A stretch of 64,000 nt of DNA from contig NZ_NFLT01000001.1 in assembly GCF_002161055.1 (NCBI RefSeq), forward strand, positions 1 to 64,000, in the 5' to 3' direction. Below the pieces are notes generated by a model that was not told the DNA's origin, did not search any database, and saw only the letters and a program-made list of their open reading frames with translations. Source of the DNA: Tyzzerella sp. An114 (GTDB taxonomy: Bacteria > Bacillota > Clostridia > Lachnospirales > Anaerotignaceae). Positions 25,584 to 33,794 of the stretch are shown one piece after another (the first letter of the stretch is position 1; the number at the start of each line of letters is the position of its first letter). The translations under genes were made by a program, and so were the position numbers.

Positions 25584-25611
25584 ATTTTAACATATTTATT
25601 ATAAAAGTAAA
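25584..25611 (-). promoter_or_regulatory. Candidate promoter of the C_GCAxxG_C_C transcript
   Basis: On the minus strand TTTACT (25611-25606) and TAAAAT (25589-25584) are 16 bases apart. The remaining stretch to 25751 is AT-rich with no gene seen. Confidence 0.45.
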
Positions 25612-25751
25612 CTATTTTTAATGTAAATTTTAAAATTTTTATATTTAAAACAACTTATATATACATATTAGTATAAAATTTAATATATTTGTATATAATT
25701 AAGTGAATTTATTATACTTTTAATATAAAAAATAGTAAAACGATGTACCAA

Positions 25752-26693
25752 TTATACGAAGTTTCTTACAGCACTTCCGTCTGTATACATATATAAATCC
25801 CCCTGTATATACCCTTTTTCTGTCATTTCTTTTTCTATTTCGTCATGTATCTTCCACCAGCTCATACTCCAATTTGAAAATAAAGTATTTTCCTCAGGAG
25901 CTCTGCCTATTATTCTTTGAACGGCAATATCAGGAGATAAATGACGCAAAAAGGCAATAACTCTATCTTTATATTCAGAGACAGAGCAAATTTCAAAATC
26001 CCCTCTCATATATTCATCTGCCATGTCTGTATCTTTCTCAATATATAAAGCGTGAAGTTTTATATAGTCAGAGCCTAAAACAGACACAATTTTTGCACAT
26101 TCAACAGAGTCATCAATATTATCCCAAGGTAAATTTAATATAATATGGGTACATATTTGAAAGCCGTATTTTTTAATTCTAAGTACAGCGTCAATATACT
26201 CTGCCAAAGTATGACCTCTATTTACTTTTTTCAAAGAATGATAATTAACTGTTTGAAGTCCCAACTCAACAGTAATATTAATATTTTTTTCCTCTTTTAT
26301 CTTTTTAAGAACATCAAGATACTTTTCATGTATACAATCAGGTCGAGTTGAAACGGCAATCTCAACAATATCAGAAACTTCGGAAGCCTCATTTATATAC
26401 TTTTCAAAATCACAAACAGGTAAAAAAGTATTTGTAAAACTTTGAAAATAGGCTATAAACTTTTTAGCTTTATACCTTTTTCCAATATATTCTTTATTTT
26501 TTGAAAGTTGTTCATAAACAGAAAAAGTACCGGATAAGTTTTCAAATCCGGCACCTTCTCCTCCACAATATGAACAACCTTTTTTTCCATTTAATCTATT
26601 AGGACAACTCACAGGTATTGAAACCGGAAGTTTATAAACCCTCTCTTTGTATCTGTCTTTAAGATAATCGGAATAACGGTTGTAAATGCTCAT
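25752..26693 (-). CDS. TIGR01212-type radical SAM protein (YhcC/YtqA family)
   Basis: The 313-residue protein has the radical SAM cluster cysteines in the spaced form of this family: SCPNRLNGKKGCSYCGGEG, residues about 29-46. Further family blocks are YFQSFTNTF, STRPDC, VELGLQTVNYHSLKKVNRGHT and HIILNLPWD. Relatives are conserved in bacteria and linked to tRNA or rRNA modification by context only; the reaction is unknown. It starts two bases after the P-loop gene's stop codon without a strong ribosome site of its own, so translation is probably coupled. Confidence 0.88.
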   Translation of the reverse strand: MSIYNRYSDYLKDRYKERVYKLPVSIPVSCPNRLNGKKGCSYCGGEGAGFENLSGTFSVYEQLSKNKEYIGKRYKAKKFIAYFQSFTNTFLPVCDFEKYINEASEVSDIVEIAVSTRPDCIHEKYLDVLKKIKEEKNINITVELGLQTVNYHSLKKVNRGHTLAEYIDAVLRIKKYGFQICTHIILNLPWDNIDDSVECAKIVSVLGSDYIKLHALYIEKDTDMADEYMRGDFEICSVSEYKDRVIAFLRHLSPDIAVQRIIGRAPEENTLFSNWSMSWWKIHDEIEKEMTEKGYIQGDLYMYTDGSAVRNFV

Positions 26694-26695
26694 AA

Positions 26696-27109
26696 TTAAA
26701 TAACGTACTCCTTAGCTTTTTCAGGAAGATTTTCTAAAACTTCGCTGATAATCATAACAAAATCAACGTTTGAAGAAGCAGAAGTTTTTTCAAGCTCCTT
26801 AATAAATTCTGTAAGTGACTCATTGTCAACTTCTTTAACGATGTTATGAAGACCATCAATAAAAATTTTCTCTATATCGTTATCCTGTGAAAGTATACCA
26901 CAAATGAACCCAAATAATACTTTTAAGTCCTTCATAACAAAGCCAGATGTTTCAACAAAACGAATATCGTAATGTAAATCATACATATGTCTGTTGTCAT
27001 CATCAATAAAAACAACGTGACCTTTAGCCACTTTACCAGCATCATTAGCCATAGCTAAGAGCTTTTTACTTTTTCCTTCACCTTTACCACCAGCAAGAAT
27101 CTGAATCAT
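26696..27109 (-). CDS. Small P-loop protein of unknown function
   Basis: The 137-residue protein begins MIQILAGGKGEGKSKKLLAM, a Walker A-like GGKGEGKSK at residues 7-15. A hydrophobic strand ending in a Walker B-like IEKIFIDGLHNI lies near residue 85. The size is too small for a full AAA+ or PilT protein, although such genes have been labelled PilT-like in clostridial genomes. It precedes the TIGR01212 radical SAM gene in one operon. GGGGGAG lies before the ATG. I can only support nucleotide binding. Confidence 0.75.
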   Translation of the reverse strand: MIQILAGGKGEGKSKKLLAMANDAGKVAKGHVVFIDDDNRHMYDLHYDIRFVETSGFVMKDLKVLFGFICGILSQDNDIEKIFIDGLHNIVKEVDNESLTEFIKELEKTSASSNVDFVMIISEVLENLPEKAKEYVI

Positions 27110-27315
27110 TGCAATCTCCCCCTTTTACTTGGATATGATATACTTTTGATTTAATAACATAATAATTAATAAAATAAATTTATTTTTATTTGTTTAATGT
27201 TATATTAATATTATTCTACCATTCAGCAAGAATTCCTCTTTTTTTTTATAACTTTTTTCACCAATGGTGTTTTTTGTATATATTATATATAAATCAATAA
27301 CATTTTTTATATATA

Positions 27316-28167
27316 TTACATATTGAAATTCCAGCCACAGGTGGTACAAAGATGTTCAACTCTCTTATTTCTTCTAAAACCTTCAACTATATTTAAAGCT
27401 CTTTCACTCTGCAAAATATCAGATAAATTTTCATCAAATATATTTCCTAAATTTATATTTCCGCCACTATCAAGACAACAAGGCACAACAGTTCCATCAA
27501 CAAGTATTCCTATATGACTTTTAAGCCCAAAACATTTTCCTTCAAAAAACTCAGGTTCTCTTTTTATATCAGGCCAAAAGAAAACTTTATCCTGTTGTAA
27601 AAAAACTCTGTCTTTAAGTTTTATACCATTTCTGTCAGTACGCATTATTTTTATATCTGTATTAAAATTTTCTTTTAAAAGTTTAAATGTCAAAGCGTTT
27701 TCAGAAAAAAGGCTACTTTCCATATTCCAAAGTCTTAAACAATTTATTATTCTTCCTTCAATATCAGTCTTTTTTATAAAATCAAATATATTATTCAAAT
27801 ATTCCTCATTTGTAAAATTAACTGTATTAGCAGGAAAACTGTGTAAAGAATAATTTATCTGTCTAAGAGCTTTTTTATTAAGTATAATATCCCCTTTTTC
27901 TTTTATGAGAGTTCCGTTTGTAGTCATGTTAGCTTCTATATCATAGTAACTACAAATATCAAGTATCTCTCCAATATCAGGGTGTAAAAGAGGTTCTCCC
28001 ATAACATGAAGATATATAAAATCAGTATGAGGCTTTATTTTTTCAAGTACAGTTGAAAATTCATCTGTACTCATAAATTTAGGTTTTCTCTCTGTTTTAG
28101 GACAAAAAGAGCAATTCATATTACATATATTTGTTATCTCAACATATATTTTTTTGAATTTTTTCAT
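27316..28167 (-). CDS. Radical SAM protein with SPASM-like C-terminus
   Basis: The 283-residue protein has the radical SAM motif CNMNCSFC at residues 14-21 and the following HVMGEPLLHPDI block. A C-terminal segment with GTVVPCCLDSGG, GNIF and LCTTCGW resembles the SPASM auxiliary cluster. Such proteins modify peptides, sugars or RNA. No small precursor peptide gene is seen beside it. It starts three bases after the CDF exporter stop codon, and the AGGTGAG ribosome site overlaps that stop codon, so it shares the exporter transcript and its leader. Confidence 0.85.
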   Translation of the reverse strand: MKKFKKIYVEITNICNMNCSFCPKTERKPKFMSTDEFSTVLEKIKPHTDFIYLHVMGEPLLHPDIGEILDICSYYDIEANMTTNGTLIKEKGDIILNKKALRQINYSLHSFPANTVNFTNEEYLNNIFDFIKKTDIEGRIINCLRLWNMESSLFSENALTFKLLKENFNTDIKIMRTDRNGIKLKDRVFLQQDKVFFWPDIKREPEFFEGKCFGLKSHIGILVDGTVVPCCLDSGGNINLGNIFDENLSDILQSERALNIVEGFRRNKRVEHLCTTCGWNFNM

Positions 28168-28170
28168 ATC

Positions 28171-29082
28171 TCACCTTTTCTTAGTTTTATAAGGGTTTAC
28201 ATGAACCATACAATGTTTAACATCAGGTATAGTTTTTTCTATATTTTTATGAACAGTTTCAGCAATGCTGTGACCTTCTCCAACAGTTATATTACTATCA
28301 ACGGATATTTCAACATCAACATAAAGTCTTGAACCGTGAAGTCTTGTTTTCACATCATCAACCCTCAAAACACCTTTAACATTTTCAATATTTTTTTCAA
28401 TGTTTTTAATTATATCACCATCAGCGGCTCTGTCAACAAGCTGATTAAGTCCTTGCATAAGTATTTCAAAACCAACTCTAATTATGAGAACAGAAACTAT
28501 TATACCAGCAATAGGGTCAAGAATTTGAAGTCCAAGGATAGCTCCACCAATACCTACAAGAGTACCGATAGATGAAAAAGCGTCAGAACGATGATGCCAA
28601 GCGTCAGCCTTCAATGCTGTACTGTTTATTTTTTCAGCTGCCTTTAAAGTATATCTATACATAAGCTCTTTTACAACTATTGAGGCGAAAGCTGCCGCAA
28701 GAGCTAAAGCTCCGGGAGTTGTAAACTCTCTGTAAACTATTGTTTTTATACCTGAAAAAGCTATACCAAATCCAGTAACTGAAAGCATTAATGACAAGAG
28801 AACAGTTACAACAGACTCAATTCTCTCATGACCATAAGGGTGTCCCTCATCGGCTTCTTTCTCAGAAAATTTAACACCTATCATAACAGCCACTGTTGAT
28901 ATAACGTCTGAAACAGTATGAACACCGTCAGCAATCATAGCACTACTTTGTGCCACAAATCCAGCTATTATTTTTACCACAGAAAGTATAACATTTGCAA
29001 TAAGTGTTTTCATTCCCACATCATTTACAACATCCATTCTGTCCTTACCATTAATATTATTGTTCTTCATAATTTCCTCCAT
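28171..29082 (-). CDS. Cation diffusion facilitator (CDF) family metal exporter
   Basis: The 303-residue protein has six membrane segments and a cytosolic C-terminal domain. The metal sites HTVSDVISTVAVMIG and HRSDAFSSIGTLVG, each with paired His/Asp positions, and the family block HPYGHERIESV are present. It exports divalent ions such as zinc, manganese, iron, cobalt or nickel in exchange for protons; the choice cannot be made here. The ATG at 29082 follows AAGGAGATG. A second ATG at 29070 follows GGAGGAAATT and is equally possible. The 5' leader contains a strong terminator, which suggests metal-responsive control. Confidence 0.92.
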   Translation of the reverse strand: MEEIMKNNNINGKDRMDVVNDVGMKTLIANVILSVVKIIAGFVAQSSAMIADGVHTVSDVISTVAVMIGVKFSEKEADEGHPYGHERIESVVTVLLSLMLSVTGFGIAFSGIKTIVYREFTTPGALALAAAFASIVVKELMYRYTLKAAEKINSTALKADAWHHRSDAFSSIGTLVGIGGAILGLQILDPIAGIIVSVLIIRVGFEILMQGLNQLVDRAADGDIIKNIEKNIENVKGVLRVDDVKTRLHGSRLYVDVEISVDSNITVGEGHSIAETVHKNIEKTIPDVKHCMVHVNPYKTKKR

Positions 29083-29112
29083 AAAAAATTCATCTCCTTA
29101 TAATATATTCAT

Positions 29113-29146
29113 AAAAAAAAGGGACAATTTATAAAAAAATTGTCCC
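29113..29146 (-). terminator. Strong intrinsic terminator in the CDF gene leader
   Basis: GGGACAATTT pairs with AAATTGTCCC and is followed by eight T in the transcript, about 30 bases before the start codon. A gene-end role is unlikely because the upstream gene ends 130 bases away with an intervening promoter. Confidence 0.8.
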
Positions 29147-29203
29147 ACAGAATATTCTGCTGCCAAAAGGCCCGAGATTTTTTAAATTTTTAAATCTCTG
29201 ATT
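29147..29203 (-). promoter_or_regulatory. Short structured leader of the CDF exporter operon (possible metal-sensing RNA)
   Basis: The transcript forms three small stems before the terminator: GAGATTT/AAATCTC (29198-29174), GCC-TTTT-GGC (29171-29162) and CAGAAT/ATTCTG (29159-29148). CDF genes in Firmicutes can be preceded by NiCo riboswitches, but this leader is shorter and I cannot match the consensus. Confidence 0.4.
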
Positions 29204-29209
29204 TATCAG

Positions 29210-29239
29210 ATTATAACTAATAAAAATCCTCTTAGTCAA
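29210..29239 (-). promoter_or_regulatory. Promoter of the CDF-radical SAM operon
   Basis: On the minus strand TTGACT (29239-29234) and TATAAT (29215-29210) are 18 bases apart. Confidence 0.7.
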
Positions 29240-29279
29240 TACTAACATAATTTAGTTTTTAAATTTTTACAATATTTTT

Positions 29280-30548
29280 TTAAAATCCTATTTTTATTTC
29301 TATTGGCTGACTTAAAGCTGACACAACTCCATTTTTAACGGAAGCCACTTTTATATACATTTTAAGTGGTCCTTCACTTTTAAGTCCAAATCCTTTAGGA
29401 TAACCCCAATACCATAAATAATCCCCAGTATTAGGATTTTTAGCCTCTTTATACTGACCACTTACAGTATTTGAAATATAAACATAATATCCATCAGCAC
29501 CATAAACCGGTTCCCAATATACATTAACAGAATTTTGTGTTGTTGTAACATCAAATCTTGAAGGTGGATTTATATTTACCTCAAGTGCTTTATACTGTTC
29601 AAGAGTAAGGTTTTTATCAAGAGTCACATTTTTTATGTCATTTACAGGTATTGAAAAATAATTATTTCCTGTGTCATAGGAAAAAGTCATTCCAACAATT
29701 TCCCCCACACTATTTAAAAGAACTCCGCCACTGCTACCCTGTTCAATTTTAGCAGATGTAACAATAAGTCCAGGCATTTTTCCTGTTACAATTCCTGTTG
29801 TAACAACATTAAGTCGTCCCATAGGTGAACCTATTGCAGTCACACTGTCACCAACATTTAAACTATCAGAGTTTCCCATATTGAGATATGTATTTCCTGT
29901 TTTATTTATTTTTATAACAGCAATATCATTTGTAGGGTCATATCCTATTACCTTAACATCACCGTCATATATTGAATAATCATTGAAAACAACACTAAGC
30001 TCAGAAGCATTTTTTAAAACGTGTCTATTTGTAACAATAATTCCGTCACCTATCATAAAACCACTGCCCTGTGTTACATCAGTATTAATTTGTACAACAG
30101 CCTTTGAAGTTTCATTCATTGAGAAACCATACTGATTTGATATATAAACCGTACTTGTTGAACCGTCCCATTGTACATTAGCCCCAGAATGGTCAGAAAC
30201 AAATCTAACAGGAACCATTGTAGTTCCGTCTACAAGAACAGGAGGAGAGTCCAAAGTATATTTTTCTCCGTTCACATCAGCAAGCATACTGCCAATTCTT
30301 AATTTTATTGTAACTCCCTCTTTTGTTGCCGTAACACTTTTGTTTGACTCTTTCCAGTCTATTGTATATCCAAGACTTTCAAAAATCCCCCTCATAGGAA
30401 CCATTACTCTATCATTCATTATTACAGGTTCATGGGAAAATTCTATGGGTGTGCCGTTAAGTTTTACAGTAATACCAGAACCCATCACAGAAACTGTAAG
30501 TATAAATACGCTTATAATTGCAAGTATAAGTCCTCTTATTTTTTTCAT
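29280..30548 (-). CDS. Exported trypsin-like serine protease with copper-amine-oxidase-type stalk domain
   Basis: The 422-residue protein has a signal peptide (1-27), then a stalk domain of the copper amine oxidase N-terminal type (about 30-138: VKLNGTPIEFSHEPVIMNDRVMVPMR and TMVPVRFVSD). The trypsin-like HtrA-type domain covers about 145-315, with His in VTNRHVLKN, Asp in PTNDIAVIKI and Ser in EQGSSGGVLL. A fibronectin III-like end (about 335-422) follows. There is no PDZ domain. It likely acts in envelope quality control or surface processing. The start is ATG at 30548 behind AGAGGTGA, not the upstream ATG at 30581. Confidence 0.85.
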   Translation of the reverse strand: MKKIRGLILAIISVFILTVSVMGSGITVKLNGTPIEFSHEPVIMNDRVMVPMRGIFESLGYTIDWKESNKSVTATKEGVTIKLRIGSMLADVNGEKYTLDSPPVLVDGTTMVPVRFVSDHSGANVQWDGSTSTVYISNQYGFSMNETSKAVVQINTDVTQGSGFMIGDGIIVTNRHVLKNASELSVVFNDYSIYDGDVKVIGYDPTNDIAVIKINKTGNTYLNMGNSDSLNVGDSVTAIGSPMGRLNVVTTGIVTGKMPGLIVTSAKIEQGSSGGVLLNSVGEIVGMTFSYDTGNNYFSIPVNDIKNVTLDKNLTLEQYKALEVNINPPSRFDVTTTQNSVNVYWEPVYGADGYYVYISNTVSGQYKEAKNPNTGDYLWYWGYPKGFGLKSEGPLKMYIKVASVKNGVVSALSQPIEIKIGF

Positions 30549-30711
30549 TTGTGTTTCACCTCTTTTATTAAATAAAATCATATAGAATTAAGTATACACC
30601 AAAATGCACAATAAATGATTACAATTATTTTACAATTTTGTTAATTCGACTGGCTATTGTTATTCAAAAAATGTATATATTTTAAAAAATATCAGTTATC
30701 AAATTTTATTA

Positions 30712-30760
30712 TTGATTTTCATTTATTTCTGTTGTAATATATAGCTAACAATAAGTTAGC
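30712..30760 (+). promoter_or_regulatory. feoAB promoter with dyad operator over the start site
   Basis: TTGATT (30712-30717) and TAATAT (30735-30740) are 17 bases apart. GCTAAC-AATAA-GTTAGC (30744-30760) lies where transcription should begin. A TTAGCC-rich dyad here recalls DtxR/IdeR-type iron operators, but it is not a consensus match. Confidence 0.55.
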
Positions 30761-30791
30761 CTGATTTAACAATATTGGAGGTAATATAAAA

Positions 30792-31022
30792 ATGCTTGTT
30801 TCACTTGATAAATTTAAACCGGGAGAAAAAGGCACTGTACAGAAAGTTACAGGAGAAGGAGCCGTAAGAAGAAGGCTTTTCGACCTTGGAATAACACCTG
30901 GAGCATTTATAATACACAGAAAAACAGCTCCTTTTGGAGACCCTATTGAAATTACAGTGAGAGGCTATCAATTAAGCCTTAGAAAATCAGAAGCCGAGTC
31001 AGTTTTAATAGAAAAAGAATAG
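30792..31022 (+). CDS. feoA: FeoA ferrous iron transport accessory protein
   Basis: The 76-residue SH3-like cytosolic protein shows the FeoA pattern: KFKPGEKGTVQKVTGEG, RRRLFDLGITPGA, and APFGDPIEITVRGYQLSLRKSEA. FeoA binds FeoB and is needed for ferrous iron uptake. The ribosome site GGAGG is about eleven bases from the ATG. FeoB begins 14 bases after the stop codon. Confidence 0.93.
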   Translation: MLVSLDKFKPGEKGTVQKVTGEGAVRRRLFDLGITPGAFIIHRKTAPFGDPIEITVRGYQLSLRKSEAESVLIEKE

Positions 31023-31036
31023 TATTGGAGGAATAT

Positions 31037-33118
31037 ATGCTGAGATTTGGACTTGCTGGAAACCCAAACTGTGGAAAAACGGCACTTTTTAATGAACTTA
31101 CAGGAAGTACAGCCCATGTAGGAAACTGGGCGGGAGTTACTGTTGACAGAAAAGAAGGTACATATCGAAACAAAAAAGGAGAAGATGTAAGTATAATTGA
31201 CCTTCCTGGTATATACTCTCTTTCACCCTACACCCCCGAGGAGATTATCGCAAGAAATTTCATAATAAACGATACTCCAGACCTTATAATAAACATAATA
31301 GATGCAACAAACATTGAGAGAAATCTCTATCTGACAACACAGATACTTGAAATAGATTGTCCTGTTGTAATAGCTCTTAACATGATGGATATAGTTGAAA
31401 AACAGGGAGATACAATAGACATAGCTGGTTTATCATCAATATTAGGAGTGCCTGTTGTTCCAATATCAGCCTTAACCGGTGAAGGAACAGAAAAACTTAT
31501 GGATACAGCCATAAAAACAGCAAAAAACAAACGTTTAGGAAAATCTGTTCTTATGGAAAGCCATATAAAAGATGCCATAATACAGGTAAAAACACTTCTT
31601 GAGGAACACAATATTCCCCATGTTGTATTTAACTCTGTAAAACTTCTTGAGGCAGATTCAATATCTCTTGAAAATCCTCTGCTTTCAGACCATAAAGAGG
31701 AACTTCACAATATACTTAATGAGATAGCAAAGAAAGATATATATAACGATGTTGAAGCTGTTGTTGCCGACCTTAGATACAAATTTATAACAGAATATTG
31801 TTCTCCAAGAATAAAGAGAAAAAGAAAGGTCACAGATTTAAGCCCTTCAGATAAATTTGACAGAATACTTACAAACAAATTTTTAGGAATACCTATATTT
31901 CTTATATTTATGTTTCTTGTATTCCACCTTACATTCAGCGAATCACTTTTCGGAATTGAAGGTTTATCCTCTCCAGGAGTATTTTTAAAAACTCTTGCTG
32001 AAAATGGTGTTGGTGTTATAAGCGAAACAGTTTCATCACTTCTTGTGAAAGCTGGTGCTTCTGACTGGGTATTTGGATTTTTAGTTGATGGTGTAATAGG
32101 TGGCGTTGGTTCTGTGCTTTCATTTGTGCCACAGATACTTTGTCTTTTCCTTTTCCTCTCAATACTTGAAGATAGCGGATATATGGCAAGAGCTGCTTTT
32201 ATAATGGATAGAATACTTAGACATTTTGGTCTTTCAGGTCGTTCATTCCTTCCCCTTCTCATGGGCTTTGGTTGTTCTGTACCTGCCATAATGGGAGCAA
32301 GAACCCTTGAAAATGAGAGAGACAGAAAAATAACAATGCTTATTGTACCTTTCTTCTCATGTGGTGCTAAACTTCCAATATACGCTATGTTTACAGCAGC
32401 ACTTTTTAAAGAGAACTCTGACATAGTAGTATTTGGAATGTATCTTATAGGAATTGTTACAGCTGTTATATCTGCAATAATACTTAAAAAAGTTATATTT
32501 AGAGACGAAAACGCTCCTTTCATAATGGAGTTACCACAGTATCACTGTCCAAGAGCAAAAAGCCTTATACTTCTTTTATGGGAAAAACTCAAAGGTTATC
32601 TTTTAAGAGCGGGAACTGTTATACTTGCATCAACAATAGTTATATGGTTCTTATCAAACTTCTCATTTAAACTTGAAATGGTTGGAAGTGGTTCAGCAGA
32701 AAGTATACTGGGAGTTTTAGGAACAGCTCTCGTTCCATTCTTCAAACCATTAGGCTTTGTAAATGGCTCTGACGGTTGGAAAGCTATCGTTGCAATAATA
32801 ACAGGTCTTATTGCAAAAGAGGCTGTTGTATCTACAATGGGTGTACTTTACACACCTTCTGCCGGAGGAGATGCCCTTGAAAATGCAGAGGCAAGAGAAG
32901 CTCTTTTAGCTGTTGTAGCCTCATCATTCTCACCTGCCGCCGCAATTGCTTTCATGGCATTCAATCTTCTCTGTGTGCCTTGTATAGCTGCTGTATCTGC
33001 TGCAAGAGCAGAACTTAACTCTGGAAAATGGACTGCCTTTGCAATTCTTTTCTGGATTTTCACAGCTTGGGTTGTATCTTTCATAATATACAACGTGGGA
33101 ACACTTTTAGGATTTTAA
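31037..33118 (+). CDS. feoB: FeoB ferrous iron transporter
   Basis: The 693-residue protein has an N-terminal G domain: G1 GNPNCGKTALFN, G3 DLPGIYSL, G4 NMMD. A helical GDI-like linker and a membrane part follow, with Cys-bearing Gate motifs (LLMGFGCSVPAIMGARTLE and PFFSCGAKLPIY). It imports ferrous iron under anaerobic conditions. The true start is ATG at 31037 behind TTGGAGG; the in-frame TTG at 31025 is inside that ribosome site. No feoC is seen. The pair ends at a terminator at 33148. Confidence 0.96.
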   Translation: MLRFGLAGNPNCGKTALFNELTGSTAHVGNWAGVTVDRKEGTYRNKKGEDVSIIDLPGIYSLSPYTPEEIIARNFIINDTPDLIINIIDATNIERNLYLTTQILEIDCPVVIALNMMDIVEKQGDTIDIAGLSSILGVPVVPISALTGEGTEKLMDTAIKTAKNKRLGKSVLMESHIKDAIIQVKTLLEEHNIPHVVFNSVKLLEADSISLENPLLSDHKEELHNILNEIAKKDIYNDVEAVVADLRYKFITEYCSPRIKRKRKVTDLSPSDKFDRILTNKFLGIPIFLIFMFLVFHLTFSESLFGIEGLSSPGVFLKTLAENGVGVISETVSSLLVKAGASDWVFGFLVDGVIGGVGSVLSFVPQILCLFLFLSILEDSGYMARAAFIMDRILRHFGLSGRSFLPLLMGFGCSVPAIMGARTLENERDRKITMLIVPFFSCGAKLPIYAMFTAALFKENSDIVVFGMYLIGIVTAVISAIILKKVIFRDENAPFIMELPQYHCPRAKSLILLLWEKLKGYLLRAGTVILASTIVIWFLSNFSFKLEMVGSGSAESILGVLGTALVPFFKPLGFVNGSDGWKAIVAIITGLIAKEAVVSTMGVLYTPSAGGDALENAEAREALLAVVASSFSPAAAIAFMAFNLLCVPCIAAVSAARAELNSGKWTAFAILFWIFTAWVVSFIIYNVGTLLGF

Positions 33119-33147
33119 TATTTTAATATTTTTTAAATAAATATATA

Positions 33148-33188
33148 AAAAAGCTCCTCTTTTTTACATTTAAAGAGGGGCTTTTTAT
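33148..33188 (+). terminator. Intrinsic terminator after feoB
   Basis: AAAAAGC and CCTCTTT pair with AAAGAGG and GGCTTTTT, including a G-U pair; a T run follows. Confidence 0.8.
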
Positions 33189-33251
33189 TATATATAAATT
33201 GTGTTAGAATATAAAAAAATAATATAAATACAAATTTAGGAGTTTGATAAA

Positions 33252-33773
33252 ATGCTTTCAGAAATGAAATCTGATGAATTTGATTATGTTTTCAAAATAA
33301 TGGACGAGTCCTTTCCAAATACAGAAATGAGAGTATATGAAGGACAGAAAAACCTACTTTTAGAAGACAAATATTCAATAATCGTAAAAAGAAATGACAG
33401 TGGAGATATACAAGGTTTTATATCCTGTTGGGATTTGACAGACTTTAAATATATAGAACATTTTGCTGTTGATAAAAACCAAAGAGGAAACAACATTGGC
33501 GGTAAAATGATTACAGAATTTTGTAAATCTCAAAATAGACCTGTTGTTTTGGAAGTAGAGTTTCCAGAAGATGATATGTCTATACGTCGCATAGGTTTTT
33601 ACGAAAGAAACGGATTTTTAATGAATGAATATGATTATCTTCAACCACCTATGAGAAAAGGCAACGATTTTTTGCCATTAAAAATTATGAGCACTCCTCG
33701 CTCTATAACAGAGAAGGAGTTTAAAACACTTAAAGATGATTTATATAATGTAGTATATAAATATAAAAAATAA
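33252..33773 (+). CDS. GNAT family N-acetyltransferase
   Basis: The 173-residue protein has the GNAT core: a central strand FKYIEHFAVDKNQRGNNIGGKMI (coenzyme A loop with the R-G-x-G-like pattern) and later IGFYERNGFLMNEYDYLQPPM. The first 60 residues and GFISCW are also typical of the fold. It should transfer an acetyl group from acetyl-CoA to an amine; the acceptor is unknown. AGGAG precedes the ATG. Twenty-one bases separate it from the glucokinase gene, so they may share a transcript. Confidence 0.8.
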   Translation: MLSEMKSDEFDYVFKIMDESFPNTEMRVYEGQKNLLLEDKYSIIVKRNDSGDIQGFISCWDLTDFKYIEHFAVDKNQRGNNIGGKMITEFCKSQNRPVVLEVEFPEDDMSIRRIGFYERNGFLMNEYDYLQPPMRKGNDFLPLKIMSTPRSITEKEFKTLKDDLYNVVYKYKK

Positions 33774-33794
33774 ATTCTTGGGGAGGAAATTAAT

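Noticed and set aside
29147-29203. NiCo riboswitch for the CDF leader
   Set aside because: The space for a four-way junction is too small and I cannot show the conserved bases, so only an attenuator-like leader is claimed.
31705-32523. Minus-strand frame of 272 codons opposite feoB
   Set aside because: It is a shadow of a well-supported feoB gene, with no ribosome site and no recognisable motif.
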